Positions 45,440 to 56,513 of a DNA stretch of 64,000 nt are shown piece by piece; positions within the stretch are counted from its first letter, which is position 1, and every line of letters begins with the position of its first letter. The translations under genes were made by a program, and so were the position numbers. Origin of the DNA: Acinetobacter sp. Marseille-Q1618 (GTDB lineage Bacteria > Pseudomonadota > Gammaproteobacteria > Pseudomonadales > Moraxellaceae); assembly GCF_902809855.1 (NCBI RefSeq), contig NZ_CADDWJ010000004.1, forward strand, positions 113,898 to 177,897. Reading direction: 5' to 3'. Below the pieces are notes generated by a model. The model did not search any database and was not told the origin of the DNA. It was given only the letters and a program-made list of their open reading frames with translations.

Positions 45440-46525
45440 TTAATTAAAGATAGATTCAAATAATGAAGACTTTGTTTTAGTTTCAGTATTTTGCTGAGCA
45501 TTACTATTTGTCTGAGCTTGAACATTCTCAGTTAAATTTTTAGTTTGATTACCTAAATGATTACTGTTGTTCCAAGTAGTATCTGAATTTCCTACTGAAG
45601 ATCCTGTATTTGTATTGGTTGTAGTCGTAGGAGATGATCCTCCACCTATAGAACCAATAGCATTATTTACAGTGTCTTGTACTTTATTAATATCGTTAGA
45701 GAAATCAGTAGAACCTGCTGGAAATAAATTAACACTTTCACCTTTAGGTGCTTGTGTTTCATATAAGTTTGCAAGTTCTGGATCAAGTTTACTTAAACCA
45801 CCAGATATTGACCCACTAACAGCCCCATTTAAATCAATTGTGCCGTTCTTATTAATAATCTCAATTGCATTATTTAAAGGAGCTAAAGCTTTTTCTGTAG
45901 CCTCTTTTACCATCGTACAAACTTTACGTTGAGCATACTGCCTTAACGCAGCAATAGCAGCAGCTTTCATACCACTAAAATCAGGAATCGCTACTGACAA
46001 ATCAATTAATTTAGTAATGTCAGCAAAACAGTTAGAACCTGATCCTGATCCTGAACTTCCATTAAATAGTGCATCAACATCAACTGGTGCAGTATTTAGT
46101 ATTTGACGATTTTTAATAACTTCTTGTTGAGTCCATGCAATAGATCCCTCAGTAGCAGCATCACCACACCCTACAGTTGCAGCATCTACAGCAGCTTGAG
46201 CTTCTGTAGCCGAGCTATCTGCAACAACTGGAGTTGCAGTAATAGTCGGAATGTTTGAGGTCACTGTATTGGAGTAACTATTCGTAACCGCAGTTGATGT
46301 AGAGTTAGATAAGTTGAGGTTATTTTGTGCTGTAGTTAATGCTGTTGGATTAATTGGTTCTGGATTAGGATTACCACCTGCCCCCATTGATGCAATTGAG
46401 CTAACTGATGTAGCCCCAACTAATCCAATCGTCAAACCAACAAGTACACCTCTAAGTTGTAATCTAGGATTACTATTACTAGAAGTTAGAGTATTTTTTG
46501 ATTCAATTTTTTTAACTTTTTTCAT
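45440..46525 (-). CDS. 361-aa Ala/Ser/Thr/Asn-rich exported or membrane-anchored protein
   Basis: A basic start (MKKVKKIESKN) then a hydrophobic stretch GVLVGLTIGLVGATSVSSIA at about 27-47, a signal peptide or anchor. The mature part is low-complexity at both ends with a helical middle: NCFADITKLIDLSVAIPDFSG, then AALRQYAQRKVCTMVKEATE. Cysteines are few. Not recognised. It precedes the TraW-like trio on the same strand by 11 bases. Confidence 0.5.
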   Translation of the reverse strand: MKKVKKIESKNTLTSSNSNPRLQLRGVLVGLTIGLVGATSVSSIASMGAGGNPNPEPINPTALTTAQNNLNLSNSTSTAVTNSYSNTVTSNIPTITATPVVADSSATEAQAAVDAATVGCGDAATEGSIAWTQQEVIKNRQILNTAPVDVDALFNGSSGSGSGSNCFADITKLIDLSVAIPDFSGMKAAAIAALRQYAQRKVCTMVKEATEKALAPLNNAIEIINKNGTIDLNGAVSGSISGGLSKLDPELANLYETQAPKGESVNLFPAGSTDFSNDINKVQDTVNNAIGSIGGGSSPTTTTNTNTGSSVGNSDTTWNNSNHLGNQTKNLTENVQAQTNSNAQQNTETKTKSSLFESIFN

Positions 46526-46533
46526 ATTATCAC

Positions 46534-47136
46534 CTAACTAAAAAATGGGGTTACATTATTGTGTTTGGCAAATTTTAATAATTCTGTGATTTGATCTAAA
46601 TTTTCAAAGAACGATACTGTTTGCCAATGTCTAATAAAATATAAAAGACGAGTAAGAAATACTTGATCAGCTTTAGTATCAAGTAACCATTCAAAAAACT
46701 TATTAAGTTCAGGATTTATTGCAAACTGTGTTAGTGTCGGATCGATAGAAACAACATTTCTAAAAAAGTACACAATGTAGCTAAAAGGACTAATAATCAA
46801 AAAATCATAAGCAATGTTGAAATCTGCTTCACCCAATGAAGTCGTTCTAAACTGATGAATAAGCTGACTTAATGTTTTTAATAATCTTTCACGTATAAGT
46901 GGTGTCAGAGACGTAATATTAATTCCACTAAGTTTTTTTTGTTCTGGTGAATATTCTAAAAGGAAAATAAATGATTGAACAGATTTAGGGAAGTTATCTA
47001 AACTTTGGACAATACTAGGTTCTGACACAGAAGTATCATAAAGGGAATAAGTGCATATAAACCTTAAAAGAGTGTCGATATCATATCGTACACTACAAGG
47101 TAGAATTTCAGTCATTGTTATCTCAAATCTCATCAA
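46534..47136 (-). CDS. 200-aa protein of unknown function
   Basis: Not recognised. Helical, Phe/Leu-rich, without signal peptide. The open frame begins at TTG 47136; ATG 47133 or ATG 47115 (with a nearby GAG) are more likely starts. It is followed by the exported 361-aa gene after eight bases. Confidence 0.5.
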   Translation of the reverse strand: MMRFEITMTEILPCSVRYDIDTLLRFICTYSLYDTSVSEPSIVQSLDNFPKSVQSFIFLLEYSPEQKKLSGINITSLTPLIRERLLKTLSQLIHQFRTTSLGEADFNIAYDFLIISPFSYIVYFFRNVVSIDPTLTQFAINPELNKFFEWLLDTKADQVFLTRLLYFIRHWQTVSFFENLDQITELLKFAKHNNVTPFFS

Positions 47137-47183
47137 GAGTATTTGTTTATTACTTTAGATTTTAATATTATTTGTTCATTAAT

Positions 47184-47585
47184 TCAATTAAAACTACTCG
47201 TATTAAATACTTTACTAAGTGCGGTTGGAATCAACCTAAGTGGATAATGTTCATCACGTAAAAACGCATTTTTTAATTCATAGGTTGGCTCTGATGACGA
47301 TTGTGTAATTTCTACAAATATTTTGAATTGCTCTTGTAAATCTTTAACACTTTCTTGTCCAAAATACAAAATGGCTGTCCAATAATTTAAATGTTGAACT
47401 AATTCAGCATTGCAGTAATAGCCTTTATGAGTACCTTTTATATCAATTTTATCGGAAAACTCGTCATAGTCTTCTGTCAAATATTGAAGAATTTGTTTTT
47501 CAAAAATAGTTTTCAACCATTCCAATTCCACAGATCCTAAAAATGTATTAGCTTCATTAAAACCAACATCTTTATGAATAAACAT
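47184..47585 (-). CDS. 133-aa protein of unknown function
   Basis: Not recognised. Soluble, acidic, mixed secondary structure (YLTEDYDEFSDKIDIKGTHK). AAGGAAG precedes the ATG. It follows the 450-aa gene by 17 bases. Confidence 0.5.
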   Translation of the reverse strand: MFIHKDVGFNEANTFLGSVELEWLKTIFEKQILQYLTEDYDEFSDKIDIKGTHKGYYCNAELVQHLNYWTAILYFGQESVKDLQEQFKIFVEITQSSSEPTYELKNAFLRDEHYPLRLIPTALSKVFNTSSFN

Positions 47586-47602
47586 AGTAAGCTTCCTTTA
47601 AA

Positions 47603-48955
47603 TTATGGGGCAGGGGAGTCATTAGATTGACCTACACCAAATTTATTGTTAATACTGTTAATAATAACTTGCAGAGAAGCCTTAAGCTGTTCGGCAAATT
47701 TCTTGAGTTGCTCAGATAATTTAATTTTTTCTCCTTCATTATTCACAAAGTCAGGAAGTTTAGATGAAATATTTTCTTGATTTTCAATCATAGCTTTAAG
47801 TTTATATGACATTTCTTTTTTCATATCTGGATCTAAATTATCATTTTTTAACATATCCATAGCTGACTTGGATTTACGCATGAACTCATTTTGAGAATTG
47901 ACCATTCCGATTAAGTCACTTTTCCCAAGTGGATCGTTGTATTCAAGATTAGTGATTAAATTCTGAAACTCTTTACGTCTAGGTTCATTTTTACCTTCAT
48001 TAATATCTCGAATAATTTTATTCAAATCCACATTCTGATTTTTAGCGTCCTCAACCAAACTACCTTTAAAATCATCAAATACTCCTCGTTTCCAAATTTT
48101 TTCAATACTTTCACTAGTATTTCTATGTGAATCAATAAGATCATTCATTTTTTCTACAGCTAATTGTGCTGCTACAGCACTCTGAAGTGCTTTATGATCA
48201 TTACTAATAGTATGTTTAGTTTGATCAAAGGTATTCTCTACAATCGCATTATTATCTCGATTACTCCCTAAATTATTAGTTAAGCTATTAAGAGAGTCTT
48301 GAAGTCGATCTTTTTTAAAGAAATTATTCATATTTGGGAGTAATGAATAATTTTTAATTTGGGCTTTTTGTCCATCACCTTCGATTTCAATACCACGATC
48401 TAGATCACTAACTTCATTTTCTTGGACTGGAGGTAAAAACCCTGTTGGCGTATTATTTTCTTCTATTATATTTCTAGACTCATCTTTGTTGAGTTTTAGA
48501 AAAGCCTCTACCAACTTTGCTTGTTCTTCATCCAAATTAAATTTTTTAAATTCATGACCATTGATTAGATAAGTCATTGCATTTAGATGATCTGAAACAT
48601 TTTCAACATCTAAGTTTTCATTTTTTTCTTCTTGCTTCTCAAAATTCAATGTTTCGTTTTCTAACATTATCGGTTCATGATTCTGGATTTTATATTCGGT
48701 GTTTTTTTCCTGAATTTCTACTGTAGTATTTTCCACATCTTTTTCAACTGGTGTAATCGGTGCTTCCGTATTTTCATCATTCCAATTCTTCATTAATTCT
48801 TTTTGATTATTTTGTTTTTCAGACATAGGGTGAGCTATATCATTTAAATATTGCTCAAATTCGGCATAATCGTTTTGATCAAAACTATTATTTTGAGGCT
48901 TGCTTTTTACTTGTTCTATTTCATCTTTATTTTGAGTCATTGTCATTGTCCTCAT
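47603..48955 (-). CDS. 450-aa hydrophilic protein, mostly disordered and helical
   Basis: Not recognised. Very rich in Asn, Glu, Asp and Lys with almost no hydrophobic core in the first 150 residues. Helical segments follow (ALQSAVAAQLAVEKMNDLID onward), with a possible coiled coil near the end (EKIKLSEQLKKFAEQLKASL). It overlaps the end of the 1956-aa gene by four bases, so it is probably a partner of that protein. Confidence 0.5.
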   Translation of the reverse strand: MRTMTMTQNKDEIEQVKSKPQNNSFDQNDYAEFEQYLNDIAHPMSEKQNNQKELMKNWNDENTEAPITPVEKDVENTTVEIQEKNTEYKIQNHEPIMLENETLNFEKQEEKNENLDVENVSDHLNAMTYLINGHEFKKFNLDEEQAKLVEAFLKLNKDESRNIIEENNTPTGFLPPVQENEVSDLDRGIEIEGDGQKAQIKNYSLLPNMNNFFKKDRLQDSLNSLTNNLGSNRDNNAIVENTFDQTKHTISNDHKALQSAVAAQLAVEKMNDLIDSHRNTSESIEKIWKRGVFDDFKGSLVEDAKNQNVDLNKIIRDINEGKNEPRRKEFQNLITNLEYNDPLGKSDLIGMVNSQNEFMRKSKSAMDMLKNDNLDPDMKKEMSYKLKAMIENQENISSKLPDFVNNEGEKIKLSEQLKKFAEQLKASLQVIINSINNKFGVGQSNDSPAP

Positions 48956-51900
48956 GAATAATTAAATTTAGGTTTATTTTCATATTCATTCTTTTGGTTC
49001 AGTTGGGCTAAAAATTTCGGATCTAAGTCTGTAATCTTGACTGATGAAAACTCTTTTGAAAGCTCTTTTAGAACTGGATATAAGTCAGAAAATTCAAAGT
49101 TAGCTCTAATATCTGAGTTGGAACCATCGTTTAGATCCCCACTCAATCTTAAATTTAAATTTGATGTACTAGGATCCTTACCAGTGTTGAAAATATTAAG
49201 CTCAGAAAATGCTTTTAATTGTTTTCTATTTCCTTTTGCAGAAATAAAATAATTATCCGTAATCTGATTTAAAGGTTTTACATTTACTTCTAGTACTGGA
49301 CTACCATTTGCATTTGACTTCACAATTAAAAAGCTAGGCAAAGTAAATTTACTTCTAGATCGCTTTACACTTTTCAATGCATCAACATACATGAGTGCTT
49401 CATCTAAATTAGAAATGCCTTTAATCCTTTCATTAAGTAAATTGTGATTTAAGCTTTCAGGAACCAATAAAGCCCTCAACCTTTTACCATTCTCATCTGT
49501 ATAATTTATAGATTGAGATTCAACTCTAGACAAAGCAGCAACATTCATTGCTGTTATTAAATTACCTGTGAGTAATTTTGCTGATTTTGCAGTTGAAGTT
49601 GGTTCATAAGCATCAAAACTAGCAAGAATTTTTGAGCCTGGTTTAATTAACTCAATCTTTTCAAAATCTTTCATAAAAGAAAGTTTTTCAGAATTGGTTT
49701 GCGTAAAGAGGGTAGTACCTGCATTTCTAAGCGCAGGAATAGTTGTTAGGGAGTCTTCTACCATGTGCCGTAACTTAGTACTCATTACATAATCAATATT
49801 CGGTTGAGTATGTTTCACATCAAAATTTGCTGTCACTAAACACGCAAATGATAATTTAGGAAACCTTACACGAATCAACACATTCTCAAAAATTTCACGT
49901 TCAATCTTGTTTAATAAATTTGAATGAATATTAGCTGCAAAGTTAATATTTATCGATTCATATTTTGAAGCCAAAATATCAAGATTTCTGACAAATCCTA
50001 CAGCGATTTCAGATTTCAATAACTGTTGCTCAACATGTTTAAATAGATTAGGACTTTCTGAAACGATTTTCTTCAAGTCATTTAAGTTTTCAGCTTTTTT
50101 TACTAAATCTTTAATAGCTGTGTATTCATCCAAAGTCAGTTTAGCTTTAACAAAAGCTTGTGTAGATGAATGCTCTATAGATTCTTTTAACTCTATCTCT
50201 AAAATCTTTTGCTGTGCATGACCGTATAATTTTATCAATGTTGGAAGGCTTTGTTCTCGTAAATTATCTTTTGAATTCACCCTATTATTATCATAATAAT
50301 TGCTTAATACATTTCGTAGTTGATTAGTCATAAGTTCTTGACCTTTTTCTATCAAATGAATGACCTGTTGAGAGGTATAAGGGGTATTCACACTTTCGTA
50401 TTCAACTGTTTTAAAATATGCAGGTTCAAAAAATGTACTTCTTTGGCCGTCATTTTTTATTCCTAAACCTGTTTTTAATTCTAATTGATCAATCGTTTTT
50501 GCTTTCCAATCGCACACCTTCACAACATATGGATTAATATCCAATTCATTCATCTTTTGAATCTTTTCGTTATACAATAGCGTTAGGTCTTCAATGATTT
50601 TTTCTTGAGTATTGATAGATACAAAGTTGAGTCGATTAAATACTTTTTTGATCAATCCTGTAGTATCTGCTTTATCTTTTCGCTCAGAAATCTCTAAAAC
50701 AAGCATATCTTGAATTTGCTTATTAATTTTCAAATAGTTATAAGCTACATCATCACCATATTGATTTAACAAGTCCACATCCGTCACTTGTTTACTCACA
50801 TTCTCACGGTTACTTGTAATATTGATACTTAGCTCAGATAACTTAGCATTATGCATCATCAACAATTTACGCTGAATTGGTAATCCTATATCAAATTGCG
50901 AAATAATTGGCGAACTGATTTGACCTTTACGGTTTACTCGTCCAATTAATTGTAAAAATTCATCTATTGCTTGTGGAGCTTGAGCAGTTAAAAATTCACG
51001 TTGTCTTAAATGATCCGACTTGCCTGTATTGGTTGGAATGGCATGAAGTGATAAGCCTGTTGAACCAGATCTGGTTAAAATCATTACATCTAAATCACCT
51101 GCTTGAAACGCATTACACGCATTTGTTTTTTCTACTGGTGTATTTCCATTTCTTTTTACAACTTGATAGCCTATACCATCTGTTGTCTCAACTTGCTTAA
51201 GCTGTAATTGTCTACCTGAAATCTCTCCTACTTTATACCCTTTTTCTTCTAATGCATTGGTTATCATATCTAGTGGGCATAAAGGAATTTCTGGTAGTAA
51301 TTTAATTTCCTCTTTAATTTCTTCTTTTAAATCGTAATAGATTGGATCTTCAATCTTTTCTAATCGAACAGATCCATACCTATCACGTATCTGTATGGTA
51401 TCTAAACGATCTAACATTAAATCAAGGAGATCTCCAACATTCGGTTGTTTATCTAGAATTTTGTCAAAATTATTTGATTCAGTTAATATTTTTTCTAGAT
51501 TTTCAATTTCTTTAACAATATTTTCTTTTTGATACTCACTGTACGTTATTGAACCTTCCGATAATTCATTCATTAGGCGATTGAAATCACTTGATGATTT
51601 TAAATCATTAATCTGTTCGATAAGTTGAGTTGTTTTATCGTCTTTCGCTAACAACATATTCAGTAATGATTCACCCGTATTTTCTAACCCAATTACAGGT
51701 TTACGGTTTTCTTTAAGCGACTCTATAGCTTGGTCGATGACCACTGGTGTAGTTACAGCTAAGATGATTTGTCGGCTTAAATTATGCATTCCAGAGGCAA
51801 AATTCATTGACTCGACATTCATTCGATTCTCTTGCCAACCAGTATTGTTTACATTATCAAGGTTATTTTTTATTTCTGTATTCATCTGAGCAACTTTCTT

Positions 51901-54822
51901 GCTTATATCACCAGATAAATAAGCCATTTTAGATAAGACTTTTGCTAATTGGTCTGATAGTTCACGTGCTGCAACTTGGTAATTTGACGGAGCTTCATAA
52001 TTTCTAAACTCTAATTTTGAAAAATCATGTTCTCGTCTTAGAAAAACACCATCTTTAGCTAAACTCATTGAAATGGCTTCAAGCACTTCATTTGTTGGTT
52101 TATTTTCTAAAATGCTTTTCAACTGTCCATAGAAATTTTTCGGAAAAATATCAATATAAAAATTAAAGTTGCTCGACTTTTTAAGACTGGTTGCTGATGA
52201 GTAATACGTTTCACCAGTATTTTGTTTTAACACATTTATAAAAAAGCTTATGTTTGACTCACCACTTGCTGCAACATGTGATTCATCTAACAATAAGCGA
52301 GTATTTGAATCACAACTACTTAGTAATAATTGTTCTTTATTCTTACTTCTTCCAGAAAATTGAGAATAGGTTGTAAAAATTACATCATATTCATTACTAA
52401 TCTTATCTAAAGATTTTAAATCATTGCTATTAATGGGTTGAAAAAGTATTTCATTATTATGTGAAATTGCTCCATCAGCATTAAAAATGAACGGATTTTT
52501 AATTAATTTAGCAGTATCCGTAGCTTCGAGATCTCGCCAAAGATCACTAAATAACTGAGCATTGCGAGTAAAAAATACTGGTCTTTCATTATTTAATAAC
52601 GAATATCTAAGGATACCTGCAAGTGTTCTACCTTTACCAATACCTGTTTGATCCCCAAGTATATAAGATCGTCCAGTTTGGAATGTAAGGATTGCACCAG
52701 TGAGAGCATCAATTTGTTCTGAACTAAATGCTTGAGCTAATGCTTGCTGAGAGTCGTATTTAAGTTTATGCATGATATACCCATCAAAAGGATTACCATT
52801 ACATTGTTCAATTGCAGCCTTAAGTTGGTCGTTATAAATGGATTCACGATGAATATGATCCAATTGCTTATCTTGAGCCAATTTAATCAATTCAGATTGA
52901 TCACTTGGGATCATTGTATTAGAAGGGGATACTTCAGAAACAGGAATATATGGAACTTGAAGTAGTTTTAATTCAAAAGTTTCCTTTGTATTCTCTACTT
53001 CACTGACTTCTACAAGTTTATTGTCATTCTTATCTTGGCTTTCTTGTTGTGAATAATCATCTCTAGATTTTGCTATTTGATTCTGTTCTGATTCTTTAAC
53101 ACCTTCTGTACTAGGTGGATCTTGTTGTGGCTTATTTCTTGTAAGTACATGCTCATTTTCTTTCACAAAATCATTGAAAAAAGAATCAACATTATCATCA
53201 CTATTATTGATCTCTGGCAAATCAATTGGGCTTTCGAGGTCATTAATATTTTGCTGTTGTTGATTGCTGCGCTGATTAATAATCCCTTCTGACCAACGCC
53301 AAAGATCAAGTTCATTAGAAATTATAAGTAAAGTTTCTGGTAAATCAAACTCTCTAGTCTGTTCTAATTTATTACCAATACTGATCAAACGTACATTAAC
53401 TTTAGTACCTTGCTTTTTATATAAAGAACCATCAAGTTCAGCCATACCTTCCACATTGTAATTATCATGTATGAAAGTGAGTAATTTTTTACTTTCAGAT
53501 TGAATAACACCTTTTTCATAAAAACTATCTGAACCAATAATAAAAACACTTCGTCCATGATTAGAACGTAACTTTAAAGTTTCAAGCAAAATCTTGTGAT
53601 CTAATCTTTGCGTAAAAAAATTATATTGTTTTCCATCTGCGTCGGTTAATGTTACTTGTGTTTTATCAATACATCCAAATGGAGGATTAGCAATTACATA
53701 ATCAAAACGATCTTCCTCGATAATTGATAAGATTGAAATTTTAAAAAAATCACCTTCAATAACATTGATATTACTAGTAGGCGTATTGACATTGAAAAAA
53801 ATTTTAATGTTTTTAACACGATTACCGTCAATTTCTGTACCAACCACATGCAAGTTAGGCACATCTACAAATTGATTAATTAACGCCCCATTTCCAATAG
53901 TCGGCTCTAATATGGACTTATTTATATGAATATCATCAATTAATAATTTCTGTGCAATTGCAGCAATTGTGATTGGTGTTGAAAACTGTTGTAAATGCAA
54001 CTCTGACACATTAAATAATGGCTCATAAGGCTGTAAATGATGCAGTTCTGAGATGCGCATGTACTCACCATGATTTGTATGGTCAAAAACTCTAGCTAAG
54101 TTATTAAAACTAACTTCAAGTTGTTCATAAAAATATTGTTTTTGTAAAGCATTGATTAGTGCATCATATTTTCGGTCTGAATTATCATTCAAAATGACTT
54201 TGATAAAATGCTCAATATCTTGATTATTAAATTGTTTTTTTGAATGTAAAATATAGTTTGCTAATCCCTTAGCACATAAAGCCATATTCTTTCTTTTATG
54301 AAAGTTTTCCTCACCAACCTTTAGTATTTTCCATAGCTCACTATTTGATAAATTACTTTCAAAATTAAGATCCGATAAGTTTTCCTTATTTGGATTGTCT
54401 GAAAAAAAACGTGAATAAGGAGTAGCAAATACAAAATGATTATCTGCATTCATTCCTATTAATGTTGAGTTTTGAATAGCTAAATGAAATCTATCTCTAC
54501 TAATACGATTGATTTCATTAAGATAACTTGTATTTAATGTTTGTATATCTGTTTGATAAAAGGAGACAAACCTATGATCAGGATCAATAGCTTTCACAAA
54601 TTGATTGATTGGCATTTCTGTGAAATATATATTGAACACATTGGTTTTATTCACTTTATGAAGCGAGTATCCTGCGTTTTGAAAGATATCTTTAGATAGA
54701 TAATTGTTGAGATCAAAGATTTCTATCCCGATAATGTCATTACCATCTAGTTTTCTTTTGGCAGGTCTAGTATGAAGATTCAAGCTTTCTAAATTTACCC
54801 AAGTTATATTATTCTGTGCCAT
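48952..54822 (-). CDS. 1956-aa N6-adenine methyltransferase plus strawberry-notch-type helicase
   Basis: An N-terminal methyltransferase module has LEPTIGNGALI (about 305) and the catalytic NPPFG (about 379). After an acidic linker (540-620), a superfamily 2 helicase has ILGDQTGIGKGRTLAG (Walker A, 721-736), LLLDESHVAASG (about 840), a threonine/glycine block LTRSGSTGLSLHA and motif VI QLIGRVNRKGQ. The helicase resembles strawberry-notch NTPases found in giant plasmid and phage proteins. The C-terminal 500 residues are unrecognised. It may act on plasmid DNA during or after transfer, for example by modifying it against host defence; that is inference. Confidence 0.8.
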   Translation of the reverse strand: MAQNNITWVNLESLNLHTRPAKRKLDGNDIIGIEIFDLNNYLSKDIFQNAGYSLHKVNKTNVFNIYFTEMPINQFVKAIDPDHRFVSFYQTDIQTLNTSYLNEINRISRDRFHLAIQNSTLIGMNADNHFVFATPYSRFFSDNPNKENLSDLNFESNLSNSELWKILKVGEENFHKRKNMALCAKGLANYILHSKKQFNNQDIEHFIKVILNDNSDRKYDALINALQKQYFYEQLEVSFNNLARVFDHTNHGEYMRISELHHLQPYEPLFNVSELHLQQFSTPITIAAIAQKLLIDDIHINKSILEPTIGNGALINQFVDVPNLHVVGTEIDGNRVKNIKIFFNVNTPTSNINVIEGDFFKISILSIIEEDRFDYVIANPPFGCIDKTQVTLTDADGKQYNFFTQRLDHKILLETLKLRSNHGRSVFIIGSDSFYEKGVIQSESKKLLTFIHDNYNVEGMAELDGSLYKKQGTKVNVRLISIGNKLEQTREFDLPETLLIISNELDLWRWSEGIINQRSNQQQQNINDLESPIDLPEINNSDDNVDSFFNDFVKENEHVLTRNKPQQDPPSTEGVKESEQNQIAKSRDDYSQQESQDKNDNKLVEVSEVENTKETFELKLLQVPYIPVSEVSPSNTMIPSDQSELIKLAQDKQLDHIHRESIYNDQLKAAIEQCNGNPFDGYIMHKLKYDSQQALAQAFSSEQIDALTGAILTFQTGRSYILGDQTGIGKGRTLAGILRYSLLNNERPVFFTRNAQLFSDLWRDLEATDTAKLIKNPFIFNADGAISHNNEILFQPINSNDLKSLDKISNEYDVIFTTYSQFSGRSKNKEQLLLSSCDSNTRLLLDESHVAASGESNISFFINVLKQNTGETYYSSATSLKKSSNFNFYIDIFPKNFYGQLKSILENKPTNEVLEAISMSLAKDGVFLRREHDFSKLEFRNYEAPSNYQVAARELSDQLAKVLSKMAYLSGDISKKVAQMNTEIKNNLDNVNNTGWQENRMNVESMNFASGMHNLSRQIILAVTTPVVIDQAIESLKENRKPVIGLENTGESLLNMLLAKDDKTTQLIEQINDLKSSSDFNRLMNELSEGSITYSEYQKENIVKEIENLEKILTESNNFDKILDKQPNVGDLLDLMLDRLDTIQIRDRYGSVRLEKIEDPIYYDLKEEIKEEIKLLPEIPLCPLDMITNALEEKGYKVGEISGRQLQLKQVETTDGIGYQVVKRNGNTPVEKTNACNAFQAGDLDVMILTRSGSTGLSLHAIPTNTGKSDHLRQREFLTAQAPQAIDEFLQLIGRVNRKGQISSPIISQFDIGLPIQRKLLMMHNAKLSELSINITSNRENVSKQVTDVDLLNQYGDDVAYNYLKINKQIQDMLVLEISERKDKADTTGLIKKVFNRLNFVSINTQEKIIEDLTLLYNEKIQKMNELDINPYVVKVCDWKAKTIDQLELKTGLGIKNDGQRSTFFEPAYFKTVEYESVNTPYTSQQVIHLIEKGQELMTNQLRNVLSNYYDNNRVNSKDNLREQSLPTLIKLYGHAQQKILEIELKESIEHSSTQAFVKAKLTLDEYTAIKDLVKKAENLNDLKKIVSESPNLFKHVEQQLLKSEIAVGFVRNLDILASKYESININFAANIHSNLLNKIEREIFENVLIRVRFPKLSFACLVTANFDVKHTQPNIDYVMSTKLRHMVEDSLTTIPALRNAGTTLFTQTNSEKLSFMKDFEKIELIKPGSKILASFDAYEPTSTAKSAKLLTGNLITAMNVAALSRVESQSINYTDENGKRLRALLVPESLNHNLLNERIKGISNLDEALMYVDALKSVKRSRSKFTLPSFLIVKSNANGSPVLEVNVKPLNQITDNYFISAKGNRKQLKAFSELNIFNTGKDPSTSNLNLRLSGDLNDGSNSDIRANFEFSDLYPVLKELSKEFSSVKITDLDPKFLAQLNQKNEYENKPKFNYS

Positions 54823-54839
54823 TTTATTATTATTCCTTT

Positions 54840-56219
54840 TTAGAAAAATCCGTAATCAGAACCAGTAGACTCCTGTTTTTTCTTTGATTCCTTAATCTGG
54901 TTTCTATAATTATCCTGTGAGTTACTGATATTTTTAGGTAAAGGATCTTTTTTAAATTTTTCATCTAATAATAAGGTATCACTTATTTTTGATTGTTTAA
55001 TCTCTAGATTTTCAAGTTTTTGAGCTTGCGCTAAAGGATCTATTGTAGATGTGAAATTAATGAAAGGGGAGAGGCTATCTCGATGACGATCAATACAGAC
55101 AACTGAGTTTAAATAACCCTTAGTTGTAACCTGATAACCATTCACATCATTTTCGTTAATGTTGTAAATTTTGATAGGACTTACAGATCTAGAAGCCTTT
55201 GCTCTATATGTATTCACAGACTCTTTACCTAAAAAAATATGTCGGCTCGCATAAATGTCTAAGTAAATTTCTCCATTTTTGAGTTGCTTTGATATTTCTT
55301 TAAGATATGTTTGATATTCGGGATTAGTTGTTTCTAATTTTTGATTAAAATCAATATTTAGTAATTTGTTGACAATTATACGATTAAGATCTTGGTTAAA
55401 TATCTCATTTTCATGTGGTTTATATTGATCTGTAATCAATGGTTTTGCCATTAATTGATCTAATGTTGTATTTATGTGTGCAGGTACTCTTATTATTCTT
55501 CCTCCTGCTTGAATAGAGGTTAAATGGGTATTAATTAAACCGTTATAAATATCATGATCATCTTTTTTAGAGCGAAGAATATAATTTAGACTTCCAGAAC
55601 GTTCAGCATTATATTCATCTTTATGGCTTAAAGCTTGTCTAAATACATTTCGTACTTGATTTAAACCACTGTTGATATCTAATTGAAAATTATCCTCAAT
55701 AATTTCAACCAATCCAAAAGGGTTTTGATTATTAACGAATTTTAAATGTACTGGTGCGATAACGATTTGAGCAGATGGATTTGTTGTGACGCTTTCAGCC
55801 CAATGAGATCTATAAGTTCGATAATTATCTGTACTTTGAGTTTCAAATGTTTGATCAAAACTAAAAACTACTGAATTATTTTTTAGCCTTTCAGAAAGTG
55901 ATTTTCTAGGATTTGAAGAATTTTCATATTGTCCACTGACAATTTGTTCAGCTTGATCTTTGCTTTTTACACGACCAGTCATTAGCATATCTTGGATACG
56001 TTCTTCTTTTGAGTTTAGTCGTACTTTTACTTTTTCATTACTTAATATATCAGTACCAAAAATATATTCTTGGTTGTCATTCAATGTTCCAACTCCATCC
56101 ACAAATATAAATTTGCGTTGAGGAAATACTTTGTTTGATTGCTCTTTAGGTATGGATATATTTTTACTTAACCCCTTAAGTCTACTTAAAGTGTTGTCGT
56201 TGGAGTAATAATTGCTCAT
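54840..56219 (-). CDS. 459-aa protein of unknown function
   Basis: Not recognised. Soluble, beta-rich middle (FIFVDGVGTLNDNQEYIFG, IVIAPVHLKFVNNQNPFG), polar ends, no signal peptide. It is the first gene of the minus-strand block next to the origin and lies 17 bases before the methyltransferase-helicase gene, so the two are co-transcribed. No catalytic motif stands out. Confidence 0.55.
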   Translation of the reverse strand: MSNYYSNDNTLSRLKGLSKNISIPKEQSNKVFPQRKFIFVDGVGTLNDNQEYIFGTDILSNEKVKVRLNSKEERIQDMLMTGRVKSKDQAEQIVSGQYENSSNPRKSLSERLKNNSVVFSFDQTFETQSTDNYRTYRSHWAESVTTNPSAQIVIAPVHLKFVNNQNPFGLVEIIEDNFQLDINSGLNQVRNVFRQALSHKDEYNAERSGSLNYILRSKKDDHDIYNGLINTHLTSIQAGGRIIRVPAHINTTLDQLMAKPLITDQYKPHENEIFNQDLNRIIVNKLLNIDFNQKLETTNPEYQTYLKEISKQLKNGEIYLDIYASRHIFLGKESVNTYRAKASRSVSPIKIYNINENDVNGYQVTTKGYLNSVVCIDRHRDSLSPFINFTSTIDPLAQAQKLENLEIKQSKISDTLLLDEKFKKDPLPKNISNSQDNYRNQIKESKKKQESTGSDYGFF

Positions 56220-56513
56220 TGAAATTCCCCTGTTGTATGGGTGAAAGCTAATAAAACAAAGAGTCTTTATTTTGTTGATTGTATATTAAAAAAAAAATAA
56301 ATCAATTTTTTAAAAAAAAGATACTACTAAAAATTAAAAGATAATAACATATATTGTTGGGATATAATGTTTATTATTTTAATATAGGATCACTACTGTT
56401 TTGGTTAAAAGAGATCTTTATATTTATATATTTAATATTAAAAGAATAAATTAATAAAGAATAGAGAGCTTTTTATTTATTTTTTTATTTAATTTCAATA
56501 TTATAATTTTAAC

